A stretch of DNA of 64,000 nucleotides from Argyresthia goedartella (Eukaryota; Arthropoda; Insecta; Lepidoptera; Argyresthiidae). The notes beneath the pieces were generated by a model. It saw only the letters and a list, made by a program, of their open reading frames with translations, did not search any database and had not been told where the DNA came from. Below, one piece after another: positions 21,762-31,752 of the stretch. The DNA is taken from positions 34,364,906 through 34,428,905 of the forward strand of contig OX463818.1 of the NCBI GenBank assembly GCA_949825045.1, in the 5' to 3' direction. The first letter of the stretch is position 1, and each line of letters opens with the position of its first letter. The translations under genes and the position numbers were made by a program.

Positions 21762-24700
21762 TTAAACGTTAAACATTTTAGTCTTCTGGGTCGGTCTTGC
21801 GTAGATATGTTCCGTTCGCGATCTCCTTCCGGTCTTGGTGTCCCCCTCGGCTGGTGCAGTGGCTGTGGCAGCACTGGCGGCGGTGACGGCTCGGGACGTG
21901 ATAACGGCGGCGGTGGCGGCGACACGTTTGTCCTGACGACTCTCAGCATCACGACGACGACGCGCGGCGATCCAGGCTAGGCAGCCAATGACCGTTCCGA
22001 GTATCAGCACCGTCAATGTTATGTAGGAAACAGCGTACTGATGCACGTCATGCTCCGACAATGTTTGCGGTAACTCAGAATTTTTCTTGAGTTCCTCCAA
22101 CTGATTCTCGAGTCTCCGAAGTGCATTTGAATGATCTTCGGTGACAACATCTTCCCGGTCCTCTGTGGCTGTTAACTTTGTCATGTTGTTGATGGTGTCC
22201 AGTGTAGGTACTGCAATCCTTGTGTTAATGAAGAGTTTGTTTTGGTACTCGGTGTCCGTGTAGATCGTACTTTCGTCTTTCTTCAACGAACATCCTTGAG
22301 CCATGTTGATGATTCCCGTTCCGCTCGTGACCTTAGACATCATATGTTCCTTGCAAATAATGCGTAGGTGGCATTCTTCGCAGCAGACGTAGAGCCAGAC
22401 ATTGTGGCGATGTAATGCGATCCATTTGTTAGCGCACGTCGAACTGAGCGCATTGCATTGTGTGCTGTTATCATTCGTTAGCAGTTTTATTTCACATGGC
22501 TTGTTATGTTGTCGCATACTGTAGACGGGATTGTTGAAAGTGCAAATGTACTTAGTTTGCTTCAAAATAGTGCACTGTTGTAAATCTTCTTTGCTCAAGT
22601 TTACATAGATATCCTTCAGCATGTTGATAGCGATGTATTCAGACGTAGTTACCACAGATCTGGTCTGTTTGTTTGTAATCAGCGGTATAGGTATAACTCT
22701 GTATAGTTGTAGCTGATTGTCATTTATAAGCGGCAACTTCATTTCCATAATAAGATATTCTTGAGTCGCTCGTGCTTTGACGTGGATCAATTTGAAGACC
22801 TCCCTTATTTCTTCGTGGGCGTTGTCCACCGGCAATGCCAAATGTCCCGGAAGTCGAGAGGCGATAACGCTCATCTCCTTCAAAATTTGTTCTTGGGATA
22901 TTATCTTGTTGTTCATTTGGCCTCGATAGACGTCTTGAATAACCTCGAGGACTCCTTGTTGTATTCTCCTGAGTTTGCTCAGGATAATATTGGCTTGCAG
23001 TGCGACTGCGTTAAAGTAGACCATCATGGCATTTTGTTTTGTGTCTTGTTGTAACTCCCGCATATGTTCATCGGCTCTCTTGATGTGGCTTCGCATGAGC
23101 CCGAGTTGTTTGTTCATTGTTGCTTCATTCCTGCTTATGATGCTGTTTTGTACTTCGACAATAGAGGTCTGATTCTTGAACAGCTTCAGCAAATATTGTT
23201 CATTGTCTCTGACGTTGTTTATCTCTTGGTGATATTGCACCGCGAAATCTTCGTCTAGAACTCCAAATAGGCTGTGCGCAAGTTGTCCTACGCCATTGAA
23301 GAAGCCTCTCTTCGTCCTGTTTCCCCCACTTTGTCGGGACTGTAAGCCTAAGTTGTTGCTCTGAAGCTCCTCAATTTCTTGTCGTAGCTCCGACACGATA
23401 CTCCCGCAGACCACTTGATAGGCGAAGTTCTGGCAGGCGTTGTCTACATGGTCGACGTATCCTTGGATATCCTTGAACCCCTTCCAGTAGGTAGACATAT
23501 TGTAGTACGCCAGGATTGTCCAACTGTCGTGAACCGTGTTCAGATTTCCCAAGTCGTCATAATATATTTGTCTTCCTTTTTCAAATGATGACATGCCGAA
23601 AAACTGTTGTTGCGAGCCGCAGACCATACACATAAATACGATGAACATAGTTATGTAGTTCATCATCGATATGCGTTTATTCTTGCCGGGTGTGCTGTTT
23701 GTTTGTTGTGTTTGTTTTTGTTTTTCTTCGCCTTCGGTGGGGAGTCTGATGAGTCTTGTTATTGGTCTCTTCAGAGATCCCTTTTCTGTCTTGAGAGATA
23801 CCACCCTCACCAGGTCGTCCTTGCCCGGATGTACTTCTAGTATTCGGCCTAGAGCCCATTTTCCCGGAGGAAGATTGTCCTCTTTTACAACGACGACGTC
23901 CCCCACTGCAAGGTTTTCTGTTTTGTTGTTCCACTTACTCCTCGTTTGTAAGTGTTGTAGATAGTCTGATGACCATTTCTTCCAGAAGTCCTGGTACATC
24001 TTCGTGGTTAACTTCCACCGATTTCGCAGACTGACTTCGCCTTTCAGATCTTCTTCTGGTATTGCTAATAGAGGTTCGCCGATTAAGAAGTGACCCGGAG
24101 TTAGGACAAATTCCCGATCCTCTGTGTCTTCGGTCAGCTGTAGCAGCGGCCTCGAGTTGAGACAAGCTTCTATGCATGTTAGAAGGCTGTAAAACTCTTC
24201 ATATGTGAGTTTTTGCTCCCCTATCACTCTTTTCAGGTGATACTTCATGGATTTGACAGCGGATTCCCACAACCCGCCCGCAGTTGGCCAGGCCGGTGCG
24301 ATGAAATGCCACTGGATTTCCAACTCATTTGTCTTGTTCACGAAGTCTTCATTAAATGTTGATTGTTCCTTGAACTGTTTCTTAAGTTCTCTGCTGCTTC
24401 CCAGGAGGTTTGTTCCGTTGTCACTCCATATGTTTTTTATCAGACCCCTTCTACTGACCACCCTTTTCAATGCCAAAATAAAGGCTTGGGTGCTCAGATC
24501 CGAGACCAGTTCCAGATGAATGGCCTTTGTTGCCATGCAGATAAACACGGCGATGTAGCCCTTGGATGTTCGGACTCCTCTTCCTTTATTGGCCTTGACA
24601 TCTACTGGGCCTGCGAAGTCCACGCCGCAGTTGTAAAACGGTCTCGATGGTGTTATTCTGGCTTTTGGTAAGTCTCCCATCCTCTGGTTTTGTTTTTGCG

Positions 24701-27700
24701 GTTTGAATCTTGTACACGGCACGCATAGTCTCAATCTTTGTTTTACTGTTTTGTTGCCGCTGATGATCCAATAACGCTGTCTCAGGTAATTTAACGTGAG
24801 CCGGGAACCTCCGTGTAATGTTTGTTGATGAGCTTGTTCGATTAATAACTGTGTCAGTCTGCTGTTTGATGGCAGAATTATTGGATGTTTTGTCGTGTAC
24901 CCCAACTCTGAGTTCTTCAGCCTGCCTCCGACACGTAGGTTCTCCTCTTCATCCAAGATAGGATTCAGCTTGATAATGTTACTGTTGGATCTGACAGTTC
25001 CCTTTGATTTTAAATCTTTAATTTCGGATTTAAAATACGTATTTTGTTCTTGTTTTACTATTCGCTGTAGCGCGCGTCGTATTTCCTGCAACGATAGGTG
25101 TTTGGAGTTGCCCCTTGTCGCCGGGTCGCGTGCCGTTGTTATGAAACGTGACACCCACGCTAGTATGCGCGTAGCCCTTGACAATGAACTGCATTTTTCG
25201 ATGACGCTGGCGATGACCCCCATTTCTGTTTGTTGTGCTGGATAAGCTTGAATCTTTATTTCTTCGTTTGTTGAATAACTTGAAGGTTCCGTAGCCATTT
25301 GTGTTGCGTCGTTGTTTCGAAGCCAATGAGGCCCTTCCCACCAAAGGTTGAACCCCCGCAGTTGTGACGGAAGGAGTCCTCTGGAAGCACAGTCCGCTGG
25401 ATTTTGCTTTGATTTCACGTGTTTCCATTGTTGAGCCGGGACGACACTCTTGATCTCCTGAACCCGGTTTCCCACATAGGGTTTCCAGCGATGTTCATCT
25501 CCTTGCAGCCATCCCAGCACGACCATTGAGTCCGTCCATGCAAATATCTTCATGTTGTGATTTTCAGCAAATCTGTGTTTTATTTTGTCCACCAGTCGGG
25601 CTAGTAATAATGCACCACCCAACTCCAATCTTGGTAGCGTTATTTGTTTATTTATGGGCGCTACTTTAGTTTTCGCTGCGACAAGTGTTATTTTCTCATC
25701 GCCGGTAGACAACGTAACCTTCGAGTAAACGACGCAGAAGTATGCTTTTTCTGACGCATCGCAAAATGCATGTAATTCGATGTTGCAGTTTGTTTCTTCA
25801 ATTCCCAACCATCTCGGTATTGTAAAATGTTGTATGTTTTGAAGATCCTTCCTTATAGTTGTCCACTCCTTTTGGATATCCTCCGGCAATTCGTCGTCCC
25901 AGGAAATCTTAGACAGCCATACTTGTTGAAACATGATTTTTGCTTTAATCGTAACTGGCGACAGCCAGCCAAGTGGGTCAAATAGCTTAGCGACGTCACT
26001 TAACATATGCCTTTTTGTTTCGACATAGTTTGTTGTTTGTTCTAATGTTGATGTGAACATAAATTGATCGTTCTTCGGGTTCCATCCCAACCCAAGTGTT
26101 TTTGATGTTTCCTTTTCGCTGAAGTTGAAGTTTCGGGGGTTTCTCATCTCTTCGGGTAGATCGGCAACTAAAGATGGGTCATTGCTTGACCATTTCCGGA
26201 GGTTGAACCCGCCTTTGTTGAGGAGCGTTATGAGCTGGTCTCTTGTTAACCTTGCTTGTTCTGTTGTATGTTTTCCGAAGAGTGCATCGTCCATGTAGAA
26301 GTTGTTCTGAAGGACGCTTTTTGCTTGAGGAAGCTTATCGCCTTCGTCCGAGGCGAGCTGCTTCAACGTTTTCTGGGCTAAGTAAGGCGCGGCCTTAGTC
26401 CCGTATGTTATTGTTTTCAATTCGAATTCTCTCATTTTCTTTGATGAATCCTGCCAAATTATTTTCTGGAGTGGCCTATCTTCCGGATGTACGACGATGA
26501 ATCTGTACATCTTCTCAATATCTGCTGAGTAGACGTATTTGTACTGTCGCCACTGTAGTAATAGTCCTTGAAGGTCCGCTTGAAGATTAGGTCCTGTTTC
26601 CATCAAGTCATTGAGACTGAATCCGCTTGTTGTTTTTGCCGAGGCGTTAAATACTACTCTTAGCTTTGTTGTGACCGCTTCCATTCTCAAGATTCCGTGG
26701 TGCGGTAGATAATATTGAAGCTGTTCTTGTTTATTTGATATCTCCATATGACCCAATTGTTCATATTCGGCCATGAAGTCATTGTAGCGTTGGGAAAATT
26801 CTTTGTTTTTGTTAAGCTTGCGCACTAATTGTTTATACTGTGCAATAGCTTGTGGTTTTGATAGTCCCAGCTTGTTCTTGAAGTCCTTCTTCATCGGGAG
26901 GCGAATCTGGTATCGTCCGTCAAGAAGTCGCTCTGTTGTTTCCGCATACATTTTTTCGCAGAAGTCTTCCGAGCTAGTTTCAACTTGGTTGCTTGCTATC
27001 TCCTCCTGTTCCCAAAATTTGCTGATATCTTCCATATTGTTGATGGTGACATGACAGTTGAAAGTCCTTTGGGAGAATTTTCCGCATATCACCCATCCCA
27101 ACCGTGTTTGTTGCGCAATAATTGCTTGATTGTTTGTTTTAATCAGGCCTTCCATTATCAATTCCGGATAAATATCAGCGCCCAATAAAATATCGATCTC
27201 TCCTGTTATGTTGAACTCTGGGTCCGCCAACTTCAAATGTTGTAAATGCTTCCAAGAGTCCACATCGAACGATCTGTTAGGCAGCTTGTTGGTCAGTCGC
27301 CTCATAATTAAGGCACCCATGACGAAGTTGTAGTCGTTGTGTAGAGCTTTGCAATCGAGATGGATTTCTCCCTTGCATTTGTTGGGTGTTGTTCCCAACC
27401 CAGTTACATCAGCATTGTTTTTGATCCTCTTGAGTTGTAGCCGTTGCACAGCGTCCTCTGTTATCATTGTTATCTGAGAACCTTGGTCGAGTAAAGCTCT
27501 CAGCGTTACATAAGTTCCGTCGTTGGCTTGCACCATAAGTTTTGCTGTGGCCAACAGTACTTCGTTTGTTTCCGTACTCGATACGTGCGTGCTGTGCCGG
27601 TTCACTTGCTGGCTTGCTGACTTGCTTGGCCTAGATATTGCCTCGTGCAGCAATGTGCTGTGCGACCCATTGCACTCTTTACATTTTTTGTTTGATCTGC

Positions 27701-29189
27701 AAATATCCCCGTTGTGTCCAAACAGGCAGTTGCTGCATACTCTCAGTTTTTCAACTTCTCGTAATTTAGCCAAAGGTTCAAGGTGCAAAAACTCTTGGCA
27801 CGCGTATAATCCATGTTCTCCATTACAGCGCGGGCACGTTCTCTTTGCTGTATAATAGGTTCGTGGTTTGAACGTTGAACTGGCTGCCCCCTTTTTATTA
27901 ACCGACTTGAAAAAGGGAGGGTTGTTGTTTGACGAATTCTTGTTCTGTTCCTTGTTGTTGTAGTTGTTCCCTGGAGCTTTACTGTTGCTGGACTCCAATG
28001 AGATGAATTTGTGTTCGAGGTAGCCCAAAAAGCTATCGAGTTTTGGCAGTTCCCGAGGTGATTCTAGCGATTCGATATACGACTGCAGGGTCTCGGGATC
28101 CAGTTTTTGTTGAAGGATATGCACCACCAATGGTTCCCATCCGCTAGTATCAATGTTTAAGTTTGCAATAGCATTGATGTTCTCCAACGTCGTGTCGTGT
28201 AGTCTTTTCACCTGGGTCGCGGTTGCTTGTTGTATGTTAGGTTGGTTGAGCAATAAGTTCGCATAGTATCCGAAGAGGAGACGAAGATTGTCGTAACGAT
28301 GTTCCAATATTTCCCAACAGTCTTTATAGTTGTTGGCGCTAACGTGTAAATGCTGTACCAGGCGTTCTGCTTCCCCCTTAAGTTTTGTTTTTAAATGTTG
28401 CATTTTCTGGGCCGGCGATATGTTTTTGTTGTTGTGCACAGTCTCCGTGAACAAATCTTTGAATGTAGTCCATTTGGAGTAATTCCCGTCGAATGTCGGG
28501 ATTTCTATTTTCGGTGTCGATTGTTCCCTATGTTGAATATTTCCCATTTTTCCGTTGATGAGCGATTTTGCCTCGTCGAATAACTTTTCCAGCCTATTAT
28601 ACTCCATTTCGTACTCTGTTGTGTCATCAAGCAGGTTATCCAGCTTCCAGTACATATTGTCGAAAGTTTGCCAGCGAGTTGATATAGTCTTCAGTTTGTC
28701 TTCTAACTGCCATTTTTCCGAGATATAGTCGATGTTCACATTTCTTATGGTTCGTTCTAAAGCTTTGATGTTTGATCGTTGCTCGCCCAGAAGCTCCAAC
28801 ACCTTTGTTCCGGAATGTGAAGCCGATGATGTAGCTGATTGTGTAGCCTTGGGGTCGGTGTTGTAATCCTGAACTTGCTCTTGCACCTCTTGTTGACGCA
28901 TCCTTTGCTCGTATCCCGAAATTGCTTGCTTGATGGACAGGTAGCTCGCTTTAGCTTTCTCGTAGACGTTGTCGGTGAAGTACTCAGATGTTTTATCTTC
29001 CTTGCTCATCAGGCGCGAATGATTGAGCTCAAATTGCTCCCAGTTTAGTTGTAACCGCTCCAAACGGACCCTCAGGTACTCCTTGTTCTTCCTTGATGGT
29101 CCATCTTTGTTGAAATTGTCGCCTATGCCCTTGATTTGATCAATGATGACCGCCTGTTGTTTCAGCACATCTCCCAATCTGTCTGCCAT
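21762..29189 (-). CDS. Gag-Pol-Env polyprotein of the BEL/Pao element
   Basis: 2475 residues, no internal stop. The N-terminal gag-like region includes KIEIPTFDGNYSKWTTFKDL (about 226-245, DUF1759-like). Cys/His zinc-binding clusters span about 452-515 (CPRCNGEHGLYAC). The aspartic protease has LLDQGSQITM with Asp568 (DUF1758-like). RT has YMDD at 965-968; RNase H has FCDASEKAYF near 1140. Integrase has its HHCC zinc domain at 1454-1489, core acidic residues D1524, D1590 and E1642, and a DUF5641-like tail about 1758-1812. From about 1842 an envelope-like part begins with a hydrophobic MMNYITMFIVFMCM segment. It has a furin-type RTKR at 1958-1961 followed by a hydrophobic GFFNGVGQLAHSLFG, as in the insect errantivirus/baculovirus F class, and a transmembrane segment near 2386-2408 before a basic tail. 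Start chosen: ATG after the repetitive leader, giving MADRLG. Confidence 0.93.
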   Translation of the reverse strand: MADRLGDVLKQQAVIIDQIKGIGDNFNKDGPSRKNKEYLRVRLERLQLNWEQFELNHSRLMSKEDKTSEYFTDNVYEKAKASYLSIKQAISGYEQRMRQQEVQEQVQDYNTDPKATQSATSSASHSGTKVLELLGEQRSNIKALERTIRNVNIDYISEKWQLEDKLKTISTRWQTFDNMYWKLDNLLDDTTEYEMEYNRLEKLFDEAKSLINGKMGNIQHREQSTPKIEIPTFDGNYSKWTTFKDLFTETVHNNKNISPAQKMQHLKTKLKGEAERLVQHLHVSANNYKDCWEILEHRYDNLRLLFGYYANLLLNQPNIQQATATQVKRLHDTTLENINAIANLNIDTSGWEPLVVHILQQKLDPETLQSYIESLESPRELPKLDSFLGYLEHKFISLESSNSKAPGNNYNNKEQNKNSSNNNPPFFKSVNKKGAASSTFKPRTYYTAKRTCPRCNGEHGLYACQEFLHLEPLAKLREVEKLRVCSNCLFGHNGDICRSNKKCKECNGSHSTLLHEAISRPSKSASQQVNRHSTHVSSTETNEVLLATAKLMVQANDGTYVTLRALLDQGSQITMITEDAVQRLQLKRIKNNADVTGLGTTPNKCKGEIHLDCKALHNDYNFVMGALIMRRLTNKLPNRSFDVDSWKHLQHLKLADPEFNITGEIDILLGADIYPELIMEGLIKTNNQAIIAQQTRLGWVICGKFSQRTFNCHVTINNMEDISKFWEQEEIASNQVETSSEDFCEKMYAETTERLLDGRYQIRLPMKKDFKNKLGLSKPQAIAQYKQLVRKLNKNKEFSQRYNDFMAEYEQLGHMEISNKQEQLQYYLPHHGILRMEAVTTKLRVVFNASAKTTSGFSLNDLMETGPNLQADLQGLLLQWRQYKYVYSADIEKMYRFIVVHPEDRPLQKIIWQDSSKKMREFELKTITYGTKAAPYLAQKTLKQLASDEGDKLPQAKSVLQNNFYMDDALFGKHTTEQARLTRDQLITLLNKGGFNLRKWSSNDPSLVADLPEEMRNPRNFNFSEKETSKTLGLGWNPKNDQFMFTSTLEQTTNYVETKRHMLSDVAKLFDPLGWLSPVTIKAKIMFQQVWLSKISWDDELPEDIQKEWTTIRKDLQNIQHFTIPRWLGIEETNCNIELHAFCDASEKAYFCVVYSKVTLSTGDEKITLVAAKTKVAPINKQITLPRLELGGALLLARLVDKIKHRFAENHNMKIFAWTDSMVVLGWLQGDEHRWKPYVGNRVQEIKSVVPAQQWKHVKSKQNPADCASRGLLPSQLRGFNLWWEGPHWLRNNDATQMATEPSSYSTNEEIKIQAYPAQQTEMGVIASVIEKCSSLSRATRILAWVSRFITTARDPATRGNSKHLSLQEIRRALQRIVKQEQNTYFKSEIKDLKSKGTVRSNSNIIKLNPILDEEENLRVGGRLKNSELGYTTKHPIILPSNSRLTQLLIEQAHQQTLHGGSRLTLNYLRQRYWIISGNKTVKQRLRLCVPCTRFKPQKQNQRMGDLPKARITPSRPFYNCGVDFAGPVDVKANKGRGVRTSKGYIAVFICMATKAIHLELVSDLSTQAFILALKRVVSRRGLIKNIWSDNGTNLLGSSRELKKQFKEQSTFNEDFVNKTNELEIQWHFIAPAWPTAGGLWESAVKSMKYHLKRVIGEQKLTYEEFYSLLTCIEACLNSRPLLQLTEDTEDREFVLTPGHFLIGEPLLAIPEEDLKGEVSLRNRWKLTTKMYQDFWKKWSSDYLQHLQTRSKWNNKTENLAVGDVVVVKEDNLPPGKWALGRILEVHPGKDDLVRVVSLKTEKGSLKRPITRLIRLPTEGEEKQKQTQQTNSTPGKNKRISMMNYITMFIVFMCMVCGSQQQFFGMSSFEKGRQIYYDDLGNLNTVHDSWTILAYYNMSTYWKGFKDIQGYVDHVDNACQNFAYQVVCGSIVSELRQEIEELQSNNLGLQSRQSGGNRTKRGFFNGVGQLAHSLFGVLDEDFAVQYHQEINNVRDNEQYLLKLFKNQTSIVEVQNSIISRNEATMNKQLGLMRSHIKRADEHMRELQQDTKQNAMMVYFNAVALQANIILSKLRRIQQGVLEVIQDVYRGQMNNKIISQEQILKEMSVIASRLPGHLALPVDNAHEEIREVFKLIHVKARATQEYLIMEMKLPLINDNQLQLYRVIPIPLITNKQTRSVVTTSEYIAINMLKDIYVNLSKEDLQQCTILKQTKYICTFNNPVYSMRQHNKPCEIKLLTNDNSTQCNALSSTCANKWIALHRHNVWLYVCCEECHLRIICKEHMMSKVTSGTGIINMAQGCSLKKDESTIYTDTEYQNKLFINTRIAVPTLDTINNMTKLTATEDREDVVTEDHSNALRRLENQLEELKKNSELPQTLSEHDVHQYAVSYITLTVLILGTVIGCLAWIAARRRRDAESRQDKRVAATAAVITSRAVTAASAATATAPAEGDTKTGRRSRTEHIYARPTQKTKMFNV

Positions 29190-29199
29190 TTTGTTGTTT

Positions 29200-29520
29200 T
29201 GTTATGCCCAAGTCTGCTGACCCCGGACGGCTGTTTGTTCCCGTCGCAGATGACCTCCAGACGGATGTTTGTACCCGCTGGCGCCTCCTGGCTCCAGAAG
29301 GCTGTTTGTTCCCGCCGAAGTTGACCCCCGGACGGATGTTTGTTCCCGCTGAAGTTGACCCCCGGACGGATGTTTGTACCCGCTGGCGCCTCCTGGCTCC
29401 AGACGGCTGTTTGTTCCCGCCGAAGTTGACCCCCGGACGGATTTTTGTTCCCGCTGGCGCCTCCTGGCTCCAGACGGCTGTTTGTTCCCGCCGAAGTTGA
29501 CCCCCGGACGGATGTTTGTG
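29200..29520. repeat. Minisatellite in the Pao leader
   Basis: Between primer site and start codon, a block of about 35 bp (GTTGACCCCCGGACGGATG, TTTGTTCCCGC) recurs. It alternates with CTGGCGCCTCCTGGCTCCAG, whose positions at about 29276, 29381 and 29452 are 105 and 71 bp apart. The larger unit is thus 71 bp with one extra half-unit. All frames on both strands happen to be open through it, so the ORFs there are artefacts of the repeat. Confidence 0.85.
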
Positions 29521-29619
29521 GTTTTACAACGTCCTGTGTTTCCAACGGCGCCGATACGCTGACTCCAATCACGTATTATCCCGTAGTGAGTAGGAATAAC
29601 CGTAACCACAATCAACTTT

Positions 29620-29632
29620 GCTCGAAGGACCA
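29620..29632 (-). promoter_or_regulatory. Primer-binding site, tRNA-Tyr type
   Basis: In element orientation TGGTCCTTCGAGC begins two bases after the 5' LTR. It is complementary to CCA plus the 3' acceptor end of insect tRNA-Tyr over 13 bases (from knowledge of that tRNA). It would prime minus-strand DNA synthesis. Confidence 0.75.
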
Positions 29633-29634
29633 AA

Positions 29635-29847
29635 TGTACGAGCCTTAGCTCGTAACGTGTTGTTGTAGGATGTATGTTGTAGGTTCCGAAGGAAAGACGT
29701 TAACTGGTAATTGTACCGAGTGCTTTATTGCAACTAACTCAGACTAGTCTTTAGCCTAGAAAGGTAAACTACGTGTTATGCTTAATTTACAATAATTATC
29801 TAGGTTATAAAAGTACAGTGAATACCAACGATGTGCATGCTTGTACA
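29635..29847 (-). repeat. 5' LTR of the Pao element, with promoter
   Basis: In element orientation a TATA-like TTTTATAACC lies about 35 bases in, and an AATAAA (plus-strand 29724-29729) marks the polyadenylation region. The U3/R/U5 limits cannot be fixed from sequence alone. Confidence 0.9.
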
Positions 29848-29852
29848 CCTAG

Positions 29853-30139
29853 GCCTTACGAGGATTGTGATAATTGTAGTAGTGTGTACTTGTTTATTTA
29901 ATCTCCAAGGTGAGAAAATACATAACCGTCCGTAGACATCCTTTGTAAGGAAAATGTTTTGGCACTCTTTGGCGAGGAAAATCCGTCAAAACAGTTTTTT
30001 TTTTCTCTCGAAGAATCTGGAGTGGTCTCCTTTAAACATAAGACAAGTAATCCTGCGATTGAAACTGTGTATATATAGTGGTTGTGGAAAAGAAAATTAT
30101 AATGGGAAATATTAAACTGCACAACAAAAATACCGATTT
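29853..30139. other. No gene seen (right flank of Pao)
   Basis: The right target-side flank of the insertion. No repeat or coding match was recognised. Confidence 0.35.
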
Positions 30140-30295
30140 GCACAGCAAATATCAGGGAAAAATGCTGCGGTAGCTAAGGTGAAGGGTAAAGGGAGTGAGC
30201 GAAGCGAAGCCCTCTTTATCTTTCGTGTTAGTTTTAACATGTAAGAACAACAAAAAATACTTAAAACATAAACTTAAGTACAAATAAAATATTTG
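30140..30295 (-). repeat. Interspersed repeat F, minus copy
   Basis: The reverse complement matches repeat F copy 1 from the GCTACCGCAGCATTTTTCCC region through GGCTTCGCTTCGCTC to TACTTAAGTTTATGTTTTAA. It includes the GC-rich block absent from the 60 kb copy. Confidence 0.65.
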
Positions 30296-30364
30296 ATACA
30301 TAAAAAGTATTTTTGTTGATCCTTTATTGCTGTGCGATTAAATACTAGCCAATGATAATTCTTG

Positions 30365-30725
30365 ATTCGAGCGAACTTAAAAATATATAAGACTTAATGA
30401 GGTTATAAATTTTGACCAAGCGTGCTTGAAGCGTCTTCGTTTCAGCTTGGGCAAAACGTATTTACTTATTTGGGCAAAGCTTGGGCAAAATTTAAAACGT
30501 ATATCTGTCTGGCTGATCAGGTGTTCTCCTCTACAGGTCGCATTTCTCAACCGATTGCCGCGAAATTTTGTGAGATGGTTCGATAATTAGATGTTATTTT
30601 TGGTCGGTTCGGTATTTAGATTTTTTTCAAAATGGCGGAGATATGAGTTTGCAGTGTTATTGGTGCTTATTGCAGCTACTTTCTGACTTTATGTACCTAA
30701 CCAGGTGCATTCTGAAGTTCATAGT
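30365..30725 (+). repeat. Interspersed repeat E, copy 1
   Basis: GATTCGAGCGAACTT, GAGGTTATAAATTTTGACC, TCTACAGGTCGCATTTCTC, AACCGATTGCCGCGAAATTT and CAAAATGGCGGAGATATGAG match 33868-34165. The 3' part (TATTGGTG...GTACCTAACCAGGTGCATTC) is shared with the centre of repeat D, so E and D overlap in composition. Non-coding. Confidence 0.7.
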
Positions 30726-30799
30726 ATTGGAAGAAAATGCAGTCTGTTTTTTTTTTTAAAACAACTGACATAAACAATTACACAATCAAACCGCCCCGA

Positions 30800-31640
30800 G
30801 AAACTCCCGGCCCAAAGGTGCCCATTACACTGGCAGCGTTCCCGCGCTGCACAGCGAGTGAGATTCTCTGGACCAGGAAAGCCCCGGAGCGGTTGTCAAA
30901 CCCTCGTTCCCCCACCGGCGCCCAATGTCCCTGACAAAGGCCCTACCCTGCGAACCCCATACCCCTGTAGTCTCGACGGCCAAAGGAACGAACAGATAAC
31001 TTCCCATTAACTGCGCGTATTTAATGCACTTCTGCCGTGCCGCTGACTCGGCAGTAGCACCCGGGGTTACTAAAGTTGAGCCGATGTGGGATGGAGCAAA
31101 CGTGCACACACAGGCTACTACGCTAGTTACGTAGTAACTATTATCTAATCTGTGACACAGGTCGCATCCCATAAAAGACAACGACCCCTCTCCCACGGGA
31201 TTAACGTCAGACCGTCCGGTCGTTTTCCGTCGCTGCGACACAATCCAGGAGATTCAAGAACCGCCGGGATGTTAGCAGAGACGAGTGCTCTCCGGACGAT
31301 GTCGTTGATTGAGTGATGGCGAGAGAGTCTCCCTGCACTCCGAACACAATGCAGCCCGTGACGCCCCAGCGAATCAACTGCAGTACCGCAAACACAGCGA
31401 TGTGGTTCGCAGATTTCGCAACCTAAACGAAGCGCCACAGCCACACGCAGGGAGTTGTTATCTAAAAAGGTGCCCAACTGCTGAGATGGCAACGCATGTA
31501 GCCAGGCCAGACTCTGGTCGGGATGCTGCAAGCAGGCGAGCATGTTCGGCTCCCATGCTCTGCTCCACCAGCCCGTCAAGGCACGACTTGCACAGCTCCT
31601 CATCCTAGGCTCGCTGAATGCCTGGCTTTTCTGGCTCATC
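30800..31640 (-). pseudogene. C-terminal part of a retroelement polyprotein
   Basis: The minus strand reads [37 protein letters not shown] (Cys-rich), [36 protein letters not shown], then after a frameshift near 31150 CTFAPSHIGSTLV and AAESAARQKCIKYAQL. This ordered set of blocks is common at the C-terminus of RT-like proteins in invertebrates. The PD...WDAT arrangement looks like a PD-(D/E)XK nuclease fold, but that is inference. The extreme C-terminal region (FLFxRxSLAVQRGN-type) recurs at 45960-46095. RT itself is absent. Confidence 0.6.
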
Positions 31641-31752
31641 TCTCTGGTTATTTGTTTTTATAATGTATAATTATTTTGTTATCTTGTTACTTGTTTATCC
31701 AATAAACTTCAAGGGATCGGGGGAGTGAGGGTTCCATTCCAATAATGAAAAT

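Larger units (their letters stand above)
21412..29847 (-). mobile_element. BEL/Pao LTR retrotransposon with envelope gene, complete
   Basis: An 8436 bp element with coding strand minus. The LTRs at 21412-21624 and 29635-29847 are each 213 bp and identical by eye. The 5 bp direct repeat CCTAG flanks it at 21407-21411 and 29848-29852. A primer-binding site lies two bases inside the 5' LTR. One open frame of 2475 codons holds gag, protease, RT, RNase H, integrase and an envelope-like region. Identical LTRs, a clean target duplication and an unbroken frame mean a recent insertion. The arrangement resembles Drosophila roo (known family: BEL/Pao elements with env). Confidence 0.95.

Noticed and set aside
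21732..29324. Many plus- and minus-strand ORFs overlapping the Pao coding region
   Set aside because: They are antisense or out-of-frame shadows of one long, motif-rich frame.
29162..29648. Overlapping ORFs in the Pao leader on both strands
   Set aside because: The repeat unit lacks stops in all frames; the predicted proteins are simple repeats without motifs.
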